In this document: positions 1 to 9,534 of the stretch, piece by piece | Layout: each line of letters begins with the position of its first letter | Position numbering within the stretch: position 1 is the first letter of the stretch | Assembly: GCF_003855155.1 (NCBI RefSeq) | Contig: NZ_CP034073.1 | Coordinates: 2,170,001-2,234,000, forward strand | DNA: 64,000 nucleotides | Source: Shewanella psychromarinicola | GTDB taxonomy: Bacteria > Pseudomonadota > Gammaproteobacteria > Enterobacterales > Shewanellaceae | Direction: 5' to 3' | Made by a program: the position numbers and the translations under genes | Notes under the pieces: generated by a model | The model's input: only the letters and a program-made list of their open reading frames with translations | Databases searched by the model: none | What the model was told of the DNA's origin: nothing

Positions 1-424
1 CTTTTTGCAACATAAAATGCATGGTTTCTATTTGTTCAGCAAACTCAAACAAATGAAACATAAGTGGTGTTGAAATATTGTAAGGCAGATTGCCAAACAC
101 TTTCATTTTTTTGCCAGCTTGTTGCAACTGACCAAAATCAAACTGTAACGCATCACCTTGGTGAATGGTTAGCTTGTCTTTAAGTATTGGATGATATTGT
201 AAGCGTTTAACTAAGTCGCGATCTAATTCAACCACGGTTAGGTTATCAATCATATCTGCAACAGGCTCAGTTAAGGCGCCTAGGCCTGGTCCAATTTCAA
301 CCATAACATGATTATTATCTGGAGCAATAGCGCCTACGATACTGCTAATCACGCCTTGGTCGGTTAAGAAGTTCTGTCCAAAACGCTTTCTGGCCGTGTG
401 GCCTAAATGTACTTTATTACTCAT
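1..424 (-). CDS. rsmA: 16S rRNA adenine dimethyltransferase RsmA (KsgA), 3' end outside window
   Basis: Dimethylates two adjacent adenosines near the 3' end of 16S rRNA during late 30S assembly, using SAM. I read this from the raw sequence: ATG at 422-424 opens a frame that stays open to base 1, about 141 codons. It begins [20 protein letters not shown], typical of the family, and continues with the SAM-binding stretch [10 protein letters not shown] and the catalytic NLPYNIS motif. The C-terminal half lies beyond the window. It is the last visible member of the lptD-surA-pdxA-rsmA series and starts 9 bp after the pdxA stop, so it is probably cotranscribed and translationally coupled. The same order is known from E. 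coli. Confidence 0.95.
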   Translation of the reverse strand, partial: MSNKVHLGHTARKRFGQNFLTDQGVISSIVGAIAPDNNHVMVEIGPGLGALTEPVADMIDNLTVVELDRDLVKRLQYHPILKDKLTIHQGDALQFDFGQLQQAGKKMKVFGNLPYNISTPLMFHLFEFAEQIETMHFMLQK

Positions 425-433
425 TAAAATGGG

Positions 434-1417
434 TTACTTACTTTTTGAGGCCAATTCGATGGCTTTGTTTAATGCACAGGTAAAACTGCCGCAATCTGCT
501 TTACCACTTCCAGCCAACTCGAGCGCGGTGCCATGATCGACTGAGGTGCGAACATAAGGTAAACCTAAGGTGATATTGACCGACTTGCCAAATCCTAATG
601 ATTTAAGCACAGGTAATCCTTGGTCATGATACATGGCCAATACGACGTCAGCTTGTTCAAGATACTTAGGTTGAAATAAGGTATCTGCTGGCAACGGGCC
701 AACAATATCCATGCCTTGTTCTCGTAACTCATTGAGCGCCGGTATGATGGTATCAATTTCTTCACGACCTAAGTGACCGTCTTCTCCTGCATGTGGATTG
801 AGCCCACAGACATAAATTTTAGGTGAGCCTAAACCAAATTTGCTGACTAATTCGCGGTGCAAAATAGTAATAATATGATGCAATCGGTCGCGAGTAATCG
901 CTTTTGCAACGTAGGCCAGTGGAATATGAGTGGTCATTAGCGCCACTTGTAGACCAGGCGCGGCCAACATCATCACCACATCAGCACAGTTGGCTTGCAG
1001 TGCAAAATACTCAGTATGACCACTAAACGGGATACCCGCTTGGTTAATAATCCCTTTATGTACGGGACCGGTTACGACGGCGTCGAATTCATTCGACATA
1101 TTTTTTTCACCGGCATAACGCAAGGTTTCTACTACATAGGCACTGTTTGCTTCATTCAACACGCCACACTTAGCCTCTTCGGCTAATGTAAAAGGAGCAA
1201 TGGTTAATGTTCCTGCCGTTTGTGGTTTCGGTGGCTGCGATGGTTGATAAGGCCTGAGTTGTAAAGGCAGTCCAAGCATTTTAGCTCGTGTGATGAGTAA
1301 ATTGGGATCGGCACAGACAACTAACTCAACAGGCCAGGCCTGTTGAGCGAGTTTGATGACTAAGTCGGGACCAATACTTGCTGGTTCACCTGGGGTGATG
1401 GCAATACGTTTAGTCAT
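434..1417 (-). CDS. pdxA: 4-hydroxythreonine-4-phosphate dehydrogenase PdxA
   Basis: NAD-dependent oxidation and decarboxylation of 4-phosphohydroxy-L-threonine, a step of the DXP-dependent pyridoxal phosphate pathway in the cytoplasm. The 327-aa length fits the family. The protein opens with [18 protein letters not shown]. Visible metal and substrate motifs are [15 protein letters not shown] and the C-terminal [10 protein letters not shown], which supply the expected His/Asp ligands. It lies 9 bp after surA and 9 bp before rsmA, so it is an internal gene of one operon. Nothing is unusual. Confidence 0.96.
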   Translation of the reverse strand: MTKRIAITPGEPASIGPDLVIKLAQQAWPVELVVCADPNLLITRAKMLGLPLQLRPYQPSQPPKPQTAGTLTIAPFTLAEEAKCGVLNEANSAYVVETLRYAGEKNMSNEFDAVVTGPVHKGIINQAGIPFSGHTEYFALQANCADVVMMLAAPGLQVALMTTHIPLAYVAKAITRDRLHHIITILHRELVSKFGLGSPKIYVCGLNPHAGEDGHLGREEIDTIIPALNELREQGMDIVGPLPADTLFQPKYLEQADVVLAMYHDQGLPVLKSLGFGKSVNITLGLPYVRTSVDHGTALELAGSGKADCGSFTCALNKAIELASKSK

Positions 1418-1426
1418 TAATTTTGC

Positions 1427-2731
1427 TTAGCCTCGTTTGCTTGCTGGCTCAACGATTTCGATATACGCTTCAGAACGCATTTCGTCTAACCAGGTTTGTA
1501 ACTCTTCATTAAACTTACGACGGAAGATTAATTGATGAGCACGGTTGCTGTTAAATTGCTCTGTTGCATCGGTTGTACGACGCGATTCAAGTTGAACAAT
1601 ATGCCAGCCGTGCGTTGAACGGAATGGCTCACTGAATTGACCTTCTTGAAGACTCGAAAGGGTTTGAGAGAACTCTTGCACATACATGCTTGGGTCTGCC
1701 CAACCTAATTCGCCACCTTTAGCAGCAGAACCAGGATCTTCTGAATACTGACTGGCTAATTTAGCAAAATCAGCGTCACCAGAACGAACTTGAGTTAAAA
1801 AGTTGGCCAACATTGCTTTAGCACGATCTTCCGATAGGATTGGCGATGGCTTGAGTAGAATGTGGCGTGATTTTACTTCCTCAACTTCTTGGGTTTGCAA
1901 ACCACGAGTGTCTACTACTTTAATAATATGAAAGCCGGAACCCGATTTAATCGGACCAATAATGTCGCCTTTTTTTGCGGTATTAATCACTTCTGCAAAC
2001 AAGGTCGGCATTTCGTTAATGTTCATAAAGTCCCATATGCCGCCTTCTAATGCTTTAGGACCTGATGAAGACGCGATAGCTGTGCTACGGAAATCCTCTC
2101 CACCATTTAAACGTTTAAGCACGATATCTGCACGACTGCTAGCACTTTCGAGTTGTTCACTGGTTGGGCTACTTGGCACTTCAATCAGAATGTGACCAAT
2201 TTGGAACTCAACATCTTTTAAGCCTTGTTCTTGAATTAATTTAACTAAGCCGCTAATTTCTTGTGGCGACACTTGAATACGGCGTTGCACTTGGATGCGC
2301 TGAATTTCACCTAGGGTGACTTCTTGACGTAACTGTTCGCGATATTGGCTAAAGCTGGTGCCTTCACTTTCAATCGATTGTTGCATTTGTGCAACGGTCA
2401 TTTTTTGTTCTTTAGCAATATTGGCAATGGTTTGGTCTAATTGCAAATCACCAATTTGTAAGCCGATACGTTCAGCCATTTGCATTTGCAAATGGGTTAA
2501 AATAAGGCGTTCAATAACTTGAGTGCGTAAAGCATCATCAGAGGGTAATGTTTGTTTCGCTGCTTTAGCATTGGCTTTAACAGTCGTAACCATGTTGGTT
2601 ATTTCACTTTCAAGAATGATACCATCATTAATTTGTACTGATACGCGATCTAATGGCATTGGTGCTGCAACACTGGTATGGCTCACAGCCAGTGCTAGTA
2701 ATGCAAAAATTATTTTTTTACTGTGTTTCAT
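1427..2731 (-). CDS. surA: Periplasmic chaperone / peptidyl-prolyl isomerase SurA
   Basis: Periplasmic chaperone that escorts unfolded outer-membrane proteins to the BAM complex; LptD is a classic client and is encoded just upstream. I place the start at ATG 2729-2731 (MKHSKKIIFALLALAVS). It has AAGGA at good spacing and gives a signal peptide ending near SVAA. A GTG 18 bp further upstream is in frame but has no ribosome site. The 434-aa product has an N-terminal SurA domain, a first parvulin domain (about 180-285, with IGHILIE) and a second (about 290-395, with SRHILLK and GGELGW), then a C-terminal helix. The 144-bp gap after lptD may hold an extra promoter. Confidence 0.95.
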   Translation of the reverse strand: MKHSKKIIFALLALAVSHTSVAAPMPLDRVSVQINDGIILESEITNMVTTVKANAKAAKQTLPSDDALRTQVIERLILTHLQMQMAERIGLQIGDLQLDQTIANIAKEQKMTVAQMQQSIESEGTSFSQYREQLRQEVTLGEIQRIQVQRRIQVSPQEISGLVKLIQEQGLKDVEFQIGHILIEVPSSPTSEQLESASSRADIVLKRLNGGEDFRSTAIASSSGPKALEGGIWDFMNINEMPTLFAEVINTAKKGDIIGPIKSGSGFHIIKVVDTRGLQTQEVEEVKSRHILLKPSPILSEDRAKAMLANFLTQVRSGDADFAKLASQYSEDPGSAAKGGELGWADPSMYVQEFSQTLSSLQEGQFSEPFRSTHGWHIVQLESRRTTDATEQFNSNRAHQLIFRRKFNEELQTWLDEMRSEAYIEIVEPASKRG

Positions 2732-2875
2732 CCACAAAATCCTTGGCACATTCGATTCAATATAAACTGGCGATACATCGCCAAAATAAGGTTACTACTT
2801 CATACACAACAGCGTGTTTGTTGTTATTGGACTATGAGTTTATCGCTAGGTTCAGCAATCTATCACAAAAGAATG

Positions 2876-5176
2876 CTAATTCCTCAAGTAAAGTGGTTTA
2901 CGGTAGTTAAATAAGCCTTCATTTAACATGTCGTCGACCCCTAACGGACCCGATCCCCCTAAGCCTTTAATGACAAAGTTCAGGTAAACACCGCTTTCAA
3001 ACTCTTCACGTCCGTCAATGGTTTCTGATAAATCATCATCGTAGTTGGTTTTGATACGATAATGATAACTCAGACGCAATGCCCAGCAACATGATTCGTA
3101 TTGCACGCCAGTGTAAGTTTCAATACTACGAGATTCATTGAGGTCGTAATAGAAGTTACCCACAAAATATAAGTTGTCACTAATGGGCCACGATGCACGC
3201 ACACCAGCCTGCGAAATATCTACTTGGTCATTGGTGTTGGTATTGAGCAAGTCGGGTACATAACGATAACTTAGTTGCAATAATCTGTCATTACTTGGAC
3301 GATAATCTAAGGTGACTTCATTCTTTTTATTTTTACCCGTTTCAGTATCGTGCTGAACCGAACCACTGACAAACCAATCGTTGTATAACTGGGCATCTAA
3401 TTCAGCTGCCAAGACCGACGTTGACTGAGTGGCTTCTTCGTAGGTATTTTCAATGCTGACTTTTGAGTTTTCTAAATAGATGATTTGACCCACGCTAAAC
3501 TTAAGTTTTTCGCGGTTAGTTTGATCAAACAAACGAGTGGTGAAACCTAAGGTAAACTGGTTGGCATCTGCCACGCGGTCTAAACCTGAATATTGGCGAT
3601 CGCGGAATAAACCATAATAGTCTTCTTGCAATTGTGCGGTGTCATAAATACCAATATTGGATTGATCTTCATAGCCGACATAAAGATATTGGATCTGGGG
3701 TTCGAGCGTTTGACGGTATTGCTCGTCAAACAGTTGTGTTGCCCGCTCAAAATTGACCTGACCATGTAAACGCGCTTGTGGAATCGTGCGGCTTATACTG
3801 TCGTCTAATGTTGAGTCGTCGTCGATATTTTGTTGCCAATACTGAGTTTGCAGTAATTTAACTTCACTGGTAAACGAGCCTGCAGGTCCTTGAATTGGCC
3901 AAATTAAGCTGGGCACTAAGTGTAAGCGGGTTGCTGTATTGTTCTCGTTATCTTGATGTCGAAAATTGGTCAGTTCAGAATTAAACCTGAAGTCGATAGA
4001 ATTAATAATGTCTGCAGAACGATAGTTAAAGTTTAACTGTGGCATCACTTGATACGGTTTTTCATCTTCGCCAAGTACTTTAATGTCTTGTACTCGCATG
4101 TTGAAGTCCCAGTCACGTTCAAAATAACTGGCTTCACCAATACGTGATAACTGGTTGTCGGTTGACTGATTGACGTCGGAATTTAAATCGTTGAAATAAT
4201 TATTATCAGATACATCTGTATAATTTGCTCTTACCCGCCAATTGTCATTCACCGCACCTTGATGACTCCAGTGGTAAAGGTAACGATTTGCGTTATTAGT
4301 GAGCTTATTATCACTGCCTAAATATTCAAAATTAACTTGGCCATTCTGACGTTCACCCGCCAAATATCTGAATTCAGTTTTGGTGTATAAACCACGAGAT
4401 GACATATAGTCTGGCGTAAACGTTAAATCAAATTCTGGCGCGATATTCCAATAATACGGGGTACTAATTTCAACGCCGTTGGTGGTACTCGTGCTAAAAC
4501 TAGGGAATAGAAAGCCTGATTTACGTTTATCTGACACTGGGATCGTCATATACGGAATGTATAACACTGGGATGTTGGCAATACGCAGTTTGGCATTCCA
4601 AATTTCGCCCCATTCTTCTTCGCTATCAATTTTGATCATTTCAGCTTCGAGTAACCATGATTCATCACCGGGAGGGCAGGTAGTGAAGTTAGTTTTTGTC
4701 AGCAATAGATTATTGTCTGAAGTGATCTGAAGCTTTTCTGCGTCACCATGCACTTGTTGTCCATGTAACCAATATTGAGCTCCTTTCAGAGTGGCATTAT
4801 TGGCGCTCATTTGTGCTTCTAATGAATTTGCGGTGATGGTAAATAACTCATCTTTAAATATAAGGTTACCGTTTGCATTTAAACGTTGCTGCTTTTGATC
4901 CAGCACGGCATTGTCAGCGGCAATATGACGACGTCCTTGGCTGAAACTCACATCACCCGAAAACTCAGCCTGGTTATTGTAAGCTACGGTGGATTGATCG
5001 CTAATGATAACAATCTGATCGTCTGAGATGCCAGTTAATGCTGCGCGGTCTTCGAATGAACGAGAAACCGGAGGAACTACAACGCATTGCAACGCAGGCG
5101 CTGGTGTCGTTGTTGGCTCATCAGCCAACACGATATTTGGGAGTAGGCATAATGCCAGAAAATAACGGATCTGCAT
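2876..5176 (-). CDS. lptD: LPS-assembly protein LptD
   Basis: Outer-membrane beta-barrel that, with lipoprotein LptE, inserts lipopolysaccharide into the outer leaflet. The 766-aa product starting at ATG 5174-5176 has a signal peptide ending in VLAD, an OstA/LptA-like periplasmic domain (about 45-170) and a large Tyr/Asn-rich C-terminal barrel. With this start the first mature cysteine is C31, the same number as in E. coli LptD. The partner Cys in TTCPPG and the C-terminal CC pair in YESCCW are also present, so the essential disulfide network is intact. A TTG start 9 bp upstream is possible; neither start has a clear ribosome site. It is divergent from amgK. Confidence 0.95.
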   Translation of the reverse strand: MQIRYFLALCLLPNIVLADEPTTTPAPALQCVVVPPVSRSFEDRAALTGISDDQIVIISDQSTVAYNNQAEFSGDVSFSQGRRHIAADNAVLDQKQQRLNANGNLIFKDELFTITANSLEAQMSANNATLKGAQYWLHGQQVHGDAEKLQITSDNNLLLTKTNFTTCPPGDESWLLEAEMIKIDSEEEWGEIWNAKLRIANIPVLYIPYMTIPVSDKRKSGFLFPSFSTSTTNGVEISTPYYWNIAPEFDLTFTPDYMSSRGLYTKTEFRYLAGERQNGQVNFEYLGSDNKLTNNANRYLYHWSHQGAVNDNWRVRANYTDVSDNNYFNDLNSDVNQSTDNQLSRIGEASYFERDWDFNMRVQDIKVLGEDEKPYQVMPQLNFNYRSADIINSIDFRFNSELTNFRHQDNENNTATRLHLVPSLIWPIQGPAGSFTSEVKLLQTQYWQQNIDDDSTLDDSISRTIPQARLHGQVNFERATQLFDEQYRQTLEPQIQYLYVGYEDQSNIGIYDTAQLQEDYYGLFRDRQYSGLDRVADANQFTLGFTTRLFDQTNREKLKFSVGQIIYLENSKVSIENTYEEATQSTSVLAAELDAQLYNDWFVSGSVQHDTETGKNKKNEVTLDYRPSNDRLLQLSYRYVPDLLNTNTNDQVDISQAGVRASWPISDNLYFVGNFYYDLNESRSIETYTGVQYESCCWALRLSYHYRIKTNYDDDLSETIDGREEFESGVYLNFVIKGLGGSGPLGVDDMLNEGLFNYRKPLYLRN

Positions 5177-5284
5177 TGTTGTCAATAATTTATGAATTCT
5201 GATGCTGGAAAAGTTTTGGAGAGAAAAGATACTCAGCTAAATGAAACATTCCATTCTTTAGCTGTTTCCAAATGTTATGCTGGC

Positions 5285-5290
5285 TATAAT
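5285..5290 (+). promoter_or_regulatory. Possible -10 box for amgK-murU
   Basis: A perfect TATAAT lies 30 bp before the amgK start, in the 143-bp divergent space with lptD. I see no good TTGACA at the right distance, so this is a weak promoter call from one hexamer. Confidence 0.3.
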
Positions 5291-5319
5291 AAAGCAATTT
5301 TTCGTTAAGAGCCATTGAG

Positions 5320-6348
5320 ATGATTTTATCTGATCCAAGATTTATCGCGTTAAGTGACTGGTTAAACCAATATTTCGGCGATGGAGTTGCCATTAACTTG
5401 ATCTGTGGTGATGCCAGTTTTCGACGCTATTTTCGTATTCATCATCAAGATAACCATTATATTGTCTCTGATTCGCCCATCGATTTAGTGCCCATCGCCC
5501 CTTTTGTTGCAATAGCAAAGGCCTACCAACGCGTTGGGCTACTGGTACCCGAAGTGCTTGCAACCTGCGATGAGTATGGTTTTGTTTTGCAAACTGATGT
5601 GGGTGAGTTACAACTATTGTCGGTGCTCAATAAAGACAATGTAGCCGACTATTATCAGCAGGCATTAAATTTACTCCCGGTGATTGCGACTGTGACCGAT
5701 ACCGAAAATGGACCGTTAGCAGATTACGATGGTGCATTTGTGGCCAGAGAGTTAGCTATTTTTGTTGATTGGCTATTAAACAAACATTTAGATTACGTAT
5801 TGACGGACAATGAGCAAAAAATGGTGACGTCAACGTTTAGTGCGTTGACCCAAAATGTGCTTGCACAACCCAAAGTGGGGATGCACCGTGACTACCATAG
5901 CCGTAATTTACTGATAAATGATCATGCATTAGCGGTTATCGACTTTCAAGATGCGGTGCATGGGCCGGTGACTTATGATGCGGTATCATTGCTGCGCGAT
6001 TGTTACGTGCGTTGGCCAGACGATATTATTGATCACTTGATGAGGTATCACTATCAACTTGCAATAGATCATAAATTGATGGCTAAAGAGGTTAAGTTTT
6101 CAACCTATAAACAATGGTTTGATTTAATGGGCTTACAGCGCCACATTAAAGCGGCAGGTATTTTTGCGCGTTTATACCATCGTGATGGCAAAGACGGTTA
6201 TCTAGCTGATATTCCATTAACCTTACAGTATATAGCTGATATTGGGATGCAATACCCACAAATTGCTGATTTTGGCGTATGGATTAAAAAGGTGATTTTA
6301 CCGTTAGTAAACCATAAGATCATCAATGAGGCGGTAAGCGAAGCATGA
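5320..6348 (+). CDS. amgK: AmgK-like anomeric sugar kinase (phosphotransferase family)
   Basis: Aminoglycoside-phosphotransferase fold. AmgK phosphorylates MurNAc or GlcNAc at C1, so that recovered MurNAc re-enters peptidoglycan synthesis without the de novo fosfomycin-sensitive steps. The sequence shows the Brenner motif HRDYHSRN (H189, D191, N196) and the metal-binding DFQD (D208). The function is assigned mainly from context: an ATGA overlap with a MurU-like nucleotidyltransferase and a divergent lptD next door, the arrangement described in Pseudomonas. I see no clear Shine-Dalgarno before the ATG. Substrate specificity cannot be read from sequence alone. Confidence 0.85.
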   Translation: MILSDPRFIALSDWLNQYFGDGVAINLICGDASFRRYFRIHHQDNHYIVSDSPIDLVPIAPFVAIAKAYQRVGLLVPEVLATCDEYGFVLQTDVGELQLLSVLNKDNVADYYQQALNLLPVIATVTDTENGPLADYDGAFVARELAIFVDWLLNKHLDYVLTDNEQKMVTSTFSALTQNVLAQPKVGMHRDYHSRNLLINDHALAVIDFQDAVHGPVTYDAVSLLRDCYVRWPDDIIDHLMRYHYQLAIDHKLMAKEVKFSTYKQWFDLMGLQRHIKAAGIFARLYHRDGKDGYLADIPLTLQYIADIGMQYPQIADFGVWIKKVILPLVNHKIINEAVSEA

Positions 6349-7034
6349 AAGCGATGATTTTAGCTGCGGGACGTGGGGAGCGTTTACGACCATTAACCGA
6401 CTCGTTACCTAAGCCGTTAGTGAGTGTTGCGGGTAAACCCTTAATTGAATATCACTTAGAAAAATTGGCGTTAATCGGTGTGACCGACGTGGTAATTAAT
6501 CAAGCTTGGTTAGGGTATAAGTTACCTGAAATGTTAGGCGATGGGAGTCGTTGGGGACTGCAGATTAGCTACAGTGAAGAAACCACGGCGTTAGAAACCG
6601 CCGGTGGCATAAAGCAAGCATTACCTTTGTTGGGTGACGAGCCTTTTTTAGTGATCAATGGTGATATTTTTATCGATCACTTGCCCGATATGACCGCGGC
6701 TTATCAGCGAGTGAGCCAAGGTGATGCCTTGGGCTATTTATGGTTAGTCGACAATCCAGACCACCATCCGGTAGGCGATTTTTCGATTGCTGCGCAAGGG
6801 CAATTAACCTTGCAGGATGAACAAAGGTTAACATTTGCTGGACTGGGGATTTATCATCCTCAATTATTTAGCGCATTGCCTCAAGGTAAGCATGCTTTGG
6901 GACCGTTATTGAAACAGTCGATTACCCAACAGCGGATCTATGGTGAATATTTTAATGCTTATTGGTGTGACGTAGGAACACTCGAGCGACTTGAACAGTT
7001 ACAAACACGTTTAGTCTCTTTGTTGTTGCCTTAA
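6345..7034 (+). CDS. murU: MurU-like N-acetylmuramate-1-phosphate uridylyltransferase
   Basis: Small nucleotidyltransferase (229 aa) expected to convert MurNAc-1-phosphate plus UTP to UDP-MurNAc. The N-terminus has the signature AAGRGERLRPLTD followed by PKPLVSVAGKPL. INGDIF (D107) supplies a metal-binding Asp and CDVGT is near the C-terminus. Its ATG overlaps the amgK stop by 4 bp, giving tight translational coupling. Other sugar-1-phosphate nucleotidyltransferases look similar, so the specificity rests on the amgK partner and the lptD neighbourhood. Confidence 0.85.
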   Translation: MKAMILAAGRGERLRPLTDSLPKPLVSVAGKPLIEYHLEKLALIGVTDVVINQAWLGYKLPEMLGDGSRWGLQISYSEETTALETAGGIKQALPLLGDEPFLVINGDIFIDHLPDMTAAYQRVSQGDALGYLWLVDNPDHHPVGDFSIAAQGQLTLQDEQRLTFAGLGIYHPQLFSALPQGKHALGPLLKQSITQQRIYGEYFNAYWCDVGTLERLEQLQTRLVSLLLP

Positions 7035-7093
7035 GTTAGGTCAAATGATGGGCGCACAGTGGCGTAATTATTTTAAATATAGTGGAAGAAAAA

Positions 7094-7867
7094 ATGCGAA
7101 TTTGGGGTAAAATTTTTGGGTTTATCATTGGGTTTATGTTTGGGCGTTTTTTCGGGGCAATATTAGGGTTATGGTTAGGTCATGCTTTTGATAAACGCCA
7201 AGGATTTAAGTCGTTAATTCGTAAAGGTAGTGAACGTCAGGCGATGTTTTTTAATTCCACCTTTGCAGTTATGGGTCATGTAGCCAAAGCCTCTGGGAGG
7301 GTGACCGAAACTGATGTTCGCATTGCGACTCTGTTAATGGATCAAATGAAGCTGTCTGGGCAATCACGTGTCGATGCGCAAACCGCTTTTCGTCAAGGTC
7401 GCCAAGCGGATTTTGATTTACTCAAGCAGCTAGAACTGTTTCGACAAGCCACACAAGGCCGGGTTGAGTTGGCGCAGATGTTTTTGGAAATCCAAATTCA
7501 AACTGCTTTGACTGATGGTGAATTACATGCAAATGAAAAACAAATATTGTCAGTGATTGCCGCTAAACTTGGTCTTGGTGCACAACTTGATGCCTTACTG
7601 GCTCGTTGGCAAGCAGAGTTTAGCCATCATCAGGCGCCGCAAGGTAATAAAATTTCGCTGATTGATGCCTATTTGTTACTCGGGGTAAAAGAATCTGCTA
7701 GCGATCAAGATATTAAACGAACCTACCGAAAATTGATGAATGAACATCATCCTGACAAGCTTGTGGCAAAAGGGTTACCAGCTGAAATGATGGAGTTGGC
7801 TAAAACCAAAGCTCAAGATATTCAAGTCGCTTACGAACGCATAAAAACCTCGCGTGGAATGCGTTAA
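7094..7867 (+). CDS. djlA: Membrane-anchored DnaJ-like co-chaperone DjlA
   Basis: Type III J-protein that stimulates DnaK at the inner membrane; in E. coli it affects capsule signalling. The start is taken at ATG 7094 with GGAAG 5 bp upstream; a GTG 12 bp earlier is in frame but lacks a ribosome site. Residues about 7-30 are one Gly-rich transmembrane segment (FGFIIGFMFGRFFGAILG), which in DjlA also mediates dimerisation. A TerB-like helical domain follows (about 45-170). The C-terminus is a J domain with the HPD motif in NEHHPDKL. It sits after murU and before a hydroxyacid dehydrogenase, all on the plus strand. Confidence 0.93.
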   Translation: MRIWGKIFGFIIGFMFGRFFGAILGLWLGHAFDKRQGFKSLIRKGSERQAMFFNSTFAVMGHVAKASGRVTETDVRIATLLMDQMKLSGQSRVDAQTAFRQGRQADFDLLKQLELFRQATQGRVELAQMFLEIQIQTALTDGELHANEKQILSVIAAKLGLGAQLDALLARWQAEFSHHQAPQGNKISLIDAYLLLGVKESASDQDIKRTYRKLMNEHHPDKLVAKGLPAEMMELAKTKAQDIQVAYERIKTSRGMR

Positions 7868-7909
7868 TTTTACACTGAGAGTAGACCAAGCAAAGGACTG
7901 AAGTACGTG

Positions 7910-8863
7910 ATGAAAATAGTGGTATTAGATGGTTATACACTTAACTCAGGTGATTTGAGTTGGCAGGCGCTTGAAGCGCTAGGCCAGTGTGATATTTACG
8001 ATCATACAACACTCGATCAGGTGGTTAATCGCTGTCACGAAGCAGATATAGTACTGACCAACAAAACCCTGTTAAGCGCAGAGACCTTAAAACAACTGCC
8101 CAGGTTAACCTACATCGGTGTGCTCGCGACCGGCACCAATGTGGTCGATGTTGAGGCGGCGACAGAGCAGGGTATTAGCGTTACCAATATTCCTGCCTAT
8201 GGTCCAGATGCTGTGGCACAAATGGTATTTGCGCATATTTTGCATCATCATCAACAGGTGGCGTTACACAATCAAGCTGTTAAAGCTGGAGAGTGGGCTG
8301 CTAATAGAGATTTTTGTTTTACCTTAAGCCCATTAACCTCGCTAAAAGGCCTAACCTTAGGTGTTGTCGGTTATGGCGATATTGGCCAACAAGTGGCAAC
8401 ATTAGGCGTGGCGTTTGGCATGAAGGTGTTGATCACCAGTGCCAAACCTAAAACCGCTTTACCCAAGGGCGTTCACTGGTGTGAACTGGAGACGTTATTA
8501 ACCCAAGCCAATATTGTGTCACTGCATTGTCCACTTAATCCATTAACCAAACACATGATGAATAAATCCAGTTTAGCTTTACTTCCATCCGGTTGTTTAC
8601 TGATTAATACTGCCCGTGGTGATTTAATTAATGAAGCAGATTTGGCCCAATGGTTAAATGACCATAATGGCTTTGCCGGAGTCGACGTATTATCGACTGA
8701 GCCACCGAGTGCGAGTAATCCACTACTCAGTGCCGCCAATATTAGCATCACGCCGCATATTGCATGGGCGACATTACAAGCCAGACAAAATCTACTCAAT
8801 ATTGCCATTGAGAATGTGCGCCATTTTCAGCAAGGTAAAATGTTAAATAGAATCAATGGCTAA
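7910..8863 (+). CDS. D-2-hydroxyacid dehydrogenase (glycerate dehydrogenase-like)
   Basis: NAD(P)H-dependent reductase of 2-oxoacids, closest in appearance to glycerate dehydrogenase/hydroxypyruvate reductases. The ATG at 7910 is preferred over the GTG directly before it. Visible are the nucleotide-binding VVGYGDIGQQV, the substrate Arg in INTARGDLINEADL, the catalytic Glu in LSTEPP and the catalytic His in ITPHIAWA. The residue after the second Rossmann strand lies in LITSAKPK rather than being a clear Asp, so NADPH use is possible. The physiological substrate is not evident from the neighbours. Confidence 0.88.
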   Translation: MKIVVLDGYTLNSGDLSWQALEALGQCDIYDHTTLDQVVNRCHEADIVLTNKTLLSAETLKQLPRLTYIGVLATGTNVVDVEAATEQGISVTNIPAYGPDAVAQMVFAHILHHHQQVALHNQAVKAGEWAANRDFCFTLSPLTSLKGLTLGVVGYGDIGQQVATLGVAFGMKVLITSAKPKTALPKGVHWCELETLLTQANIVSLHCPLNPLTKHMMNKSSLALLPSGCLLINTARGDLINEADLAQWLNDHNGFAGVDVLSTEPPSASNPLLSAANISITPHIAWATLQARQNLLNIAIENVRHFQQGKMLNRING

Positions 8864-8892
8864 AGTAGTCGCTAACAATGAGTGCTCTTAGG

Positions 8893-8924
8893 CACTCGCA
8901 TTCTTAGCCACTCGCATTCTTAGC
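8893..8924. repeat. Two tandem 16-bp copies
   Basis: The 16-mer cactcgcattcttagc occurs twice head to tail in the 114-bp gap before the next gene. A partial related copy (ctcttaggcactc) lies just upstream. It is probably a slippage duplication. Confidence 0.8.
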
Positions 8925-8977
8925 AACGAGCACTAATCACCATCGCTTAAACTCTCATTTAGAACGGAGCTCTGCAC

Positions 8978-9436
8978 ATGTCACTATGGAAAGTCCTGTT
9001 TGATTTTGTCGATAAAGAGCGCACCAGGTTTGATAACGTGCGTCATGATACCCATGCGCTGCAATTTGAAATTGAAGCCAACATCCATTTTTTTGTTGAT
9101 GGTGTAGCGCAAGCTGTTAGCACCGCAGACATTATTAACGGCCTAGAAACCAAAGCGTTTGAACATGCGATGCTGTCGGGATTACATATTCGCCAGGGTA
9201 AGTTAGCGTCGCGCACCATTGAGGGTTATAAAGAGTTTGATAAGTATTTAGGTGAGCCAAGTGATGTGCTGGTTAAAAATCTGTACCTGAAAATAACGCT
9301 GCTGCAAAAACTGATTAACGCAGGTAAGCTTGATCAAGATCGTAAGCTTAAAGCACTGTTTCGTTTACTGATGTTAGTCCACTTTCATTTAGCCAATAAA
9401 CCACTGCCAAAACCACTGCCAAAACCAAAAGCCTAA
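8978..9436 (+). CDS. Conserved hypothetical protein, 152 aa
   Basis: Soluble, charged, mostly helical protein without a signal peptide. It starts MSLWKVLFDFVDKERTRFDN and ends in a Pro/Lys repeat (KPLPKPLPKPKA). An ATG with GGAGC about 8 bp upstream and a strong terminator 22 bp after the stop mark it as a real single gene. I do not recognise a domain. It is convergent with purT. Confidence 0.7.
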   Translation: MSLWKVLFDFVDKERTRFDNVRHDTHALQFEIEANIHFFVDGVAQAVSTADIINGLETKAFEHAMLSGLHIRQGKLASRTIEGYKEFDKYLGEPSDVLVKNLYLKITLLQKLINAGKLDQDRKLKALFRLLMLVHFHLANKPLPKPLPKPKA

Positions 9437-9457
9437 TTCTTAACGCTAAGTTGCAAA

Positions 9458-9490
9458 AAACTAAACCGCAGATAATCTGCGGCTTAGTTT
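9458..9490. terminator. Bidirectional terminator between the 152-aa gene and purT
   Basis: A 15-bp stem (one mismatch, 9458-9472 with 9476-9490) has a 3-nt loop and a GC-rich core, accgcaga/tctgcgg. It is flanked by A-rich sequence on the left and T-rich sequence on the right, as expected for termination of both convergent genes. Confidence 0.88.
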
Positions 9491-9534
9491 GTTGTTAATT
9501 AACTTTAGTTTGATCCAGTTCACTTCAGCTTTGC

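Noticed and set aside
5190..5393. 67-aa minus-strand ORF over the lptD-amgK junction
   Set aside because: It overlaps the amgK start, has no ribosome site and lies in the divergent promoter region.
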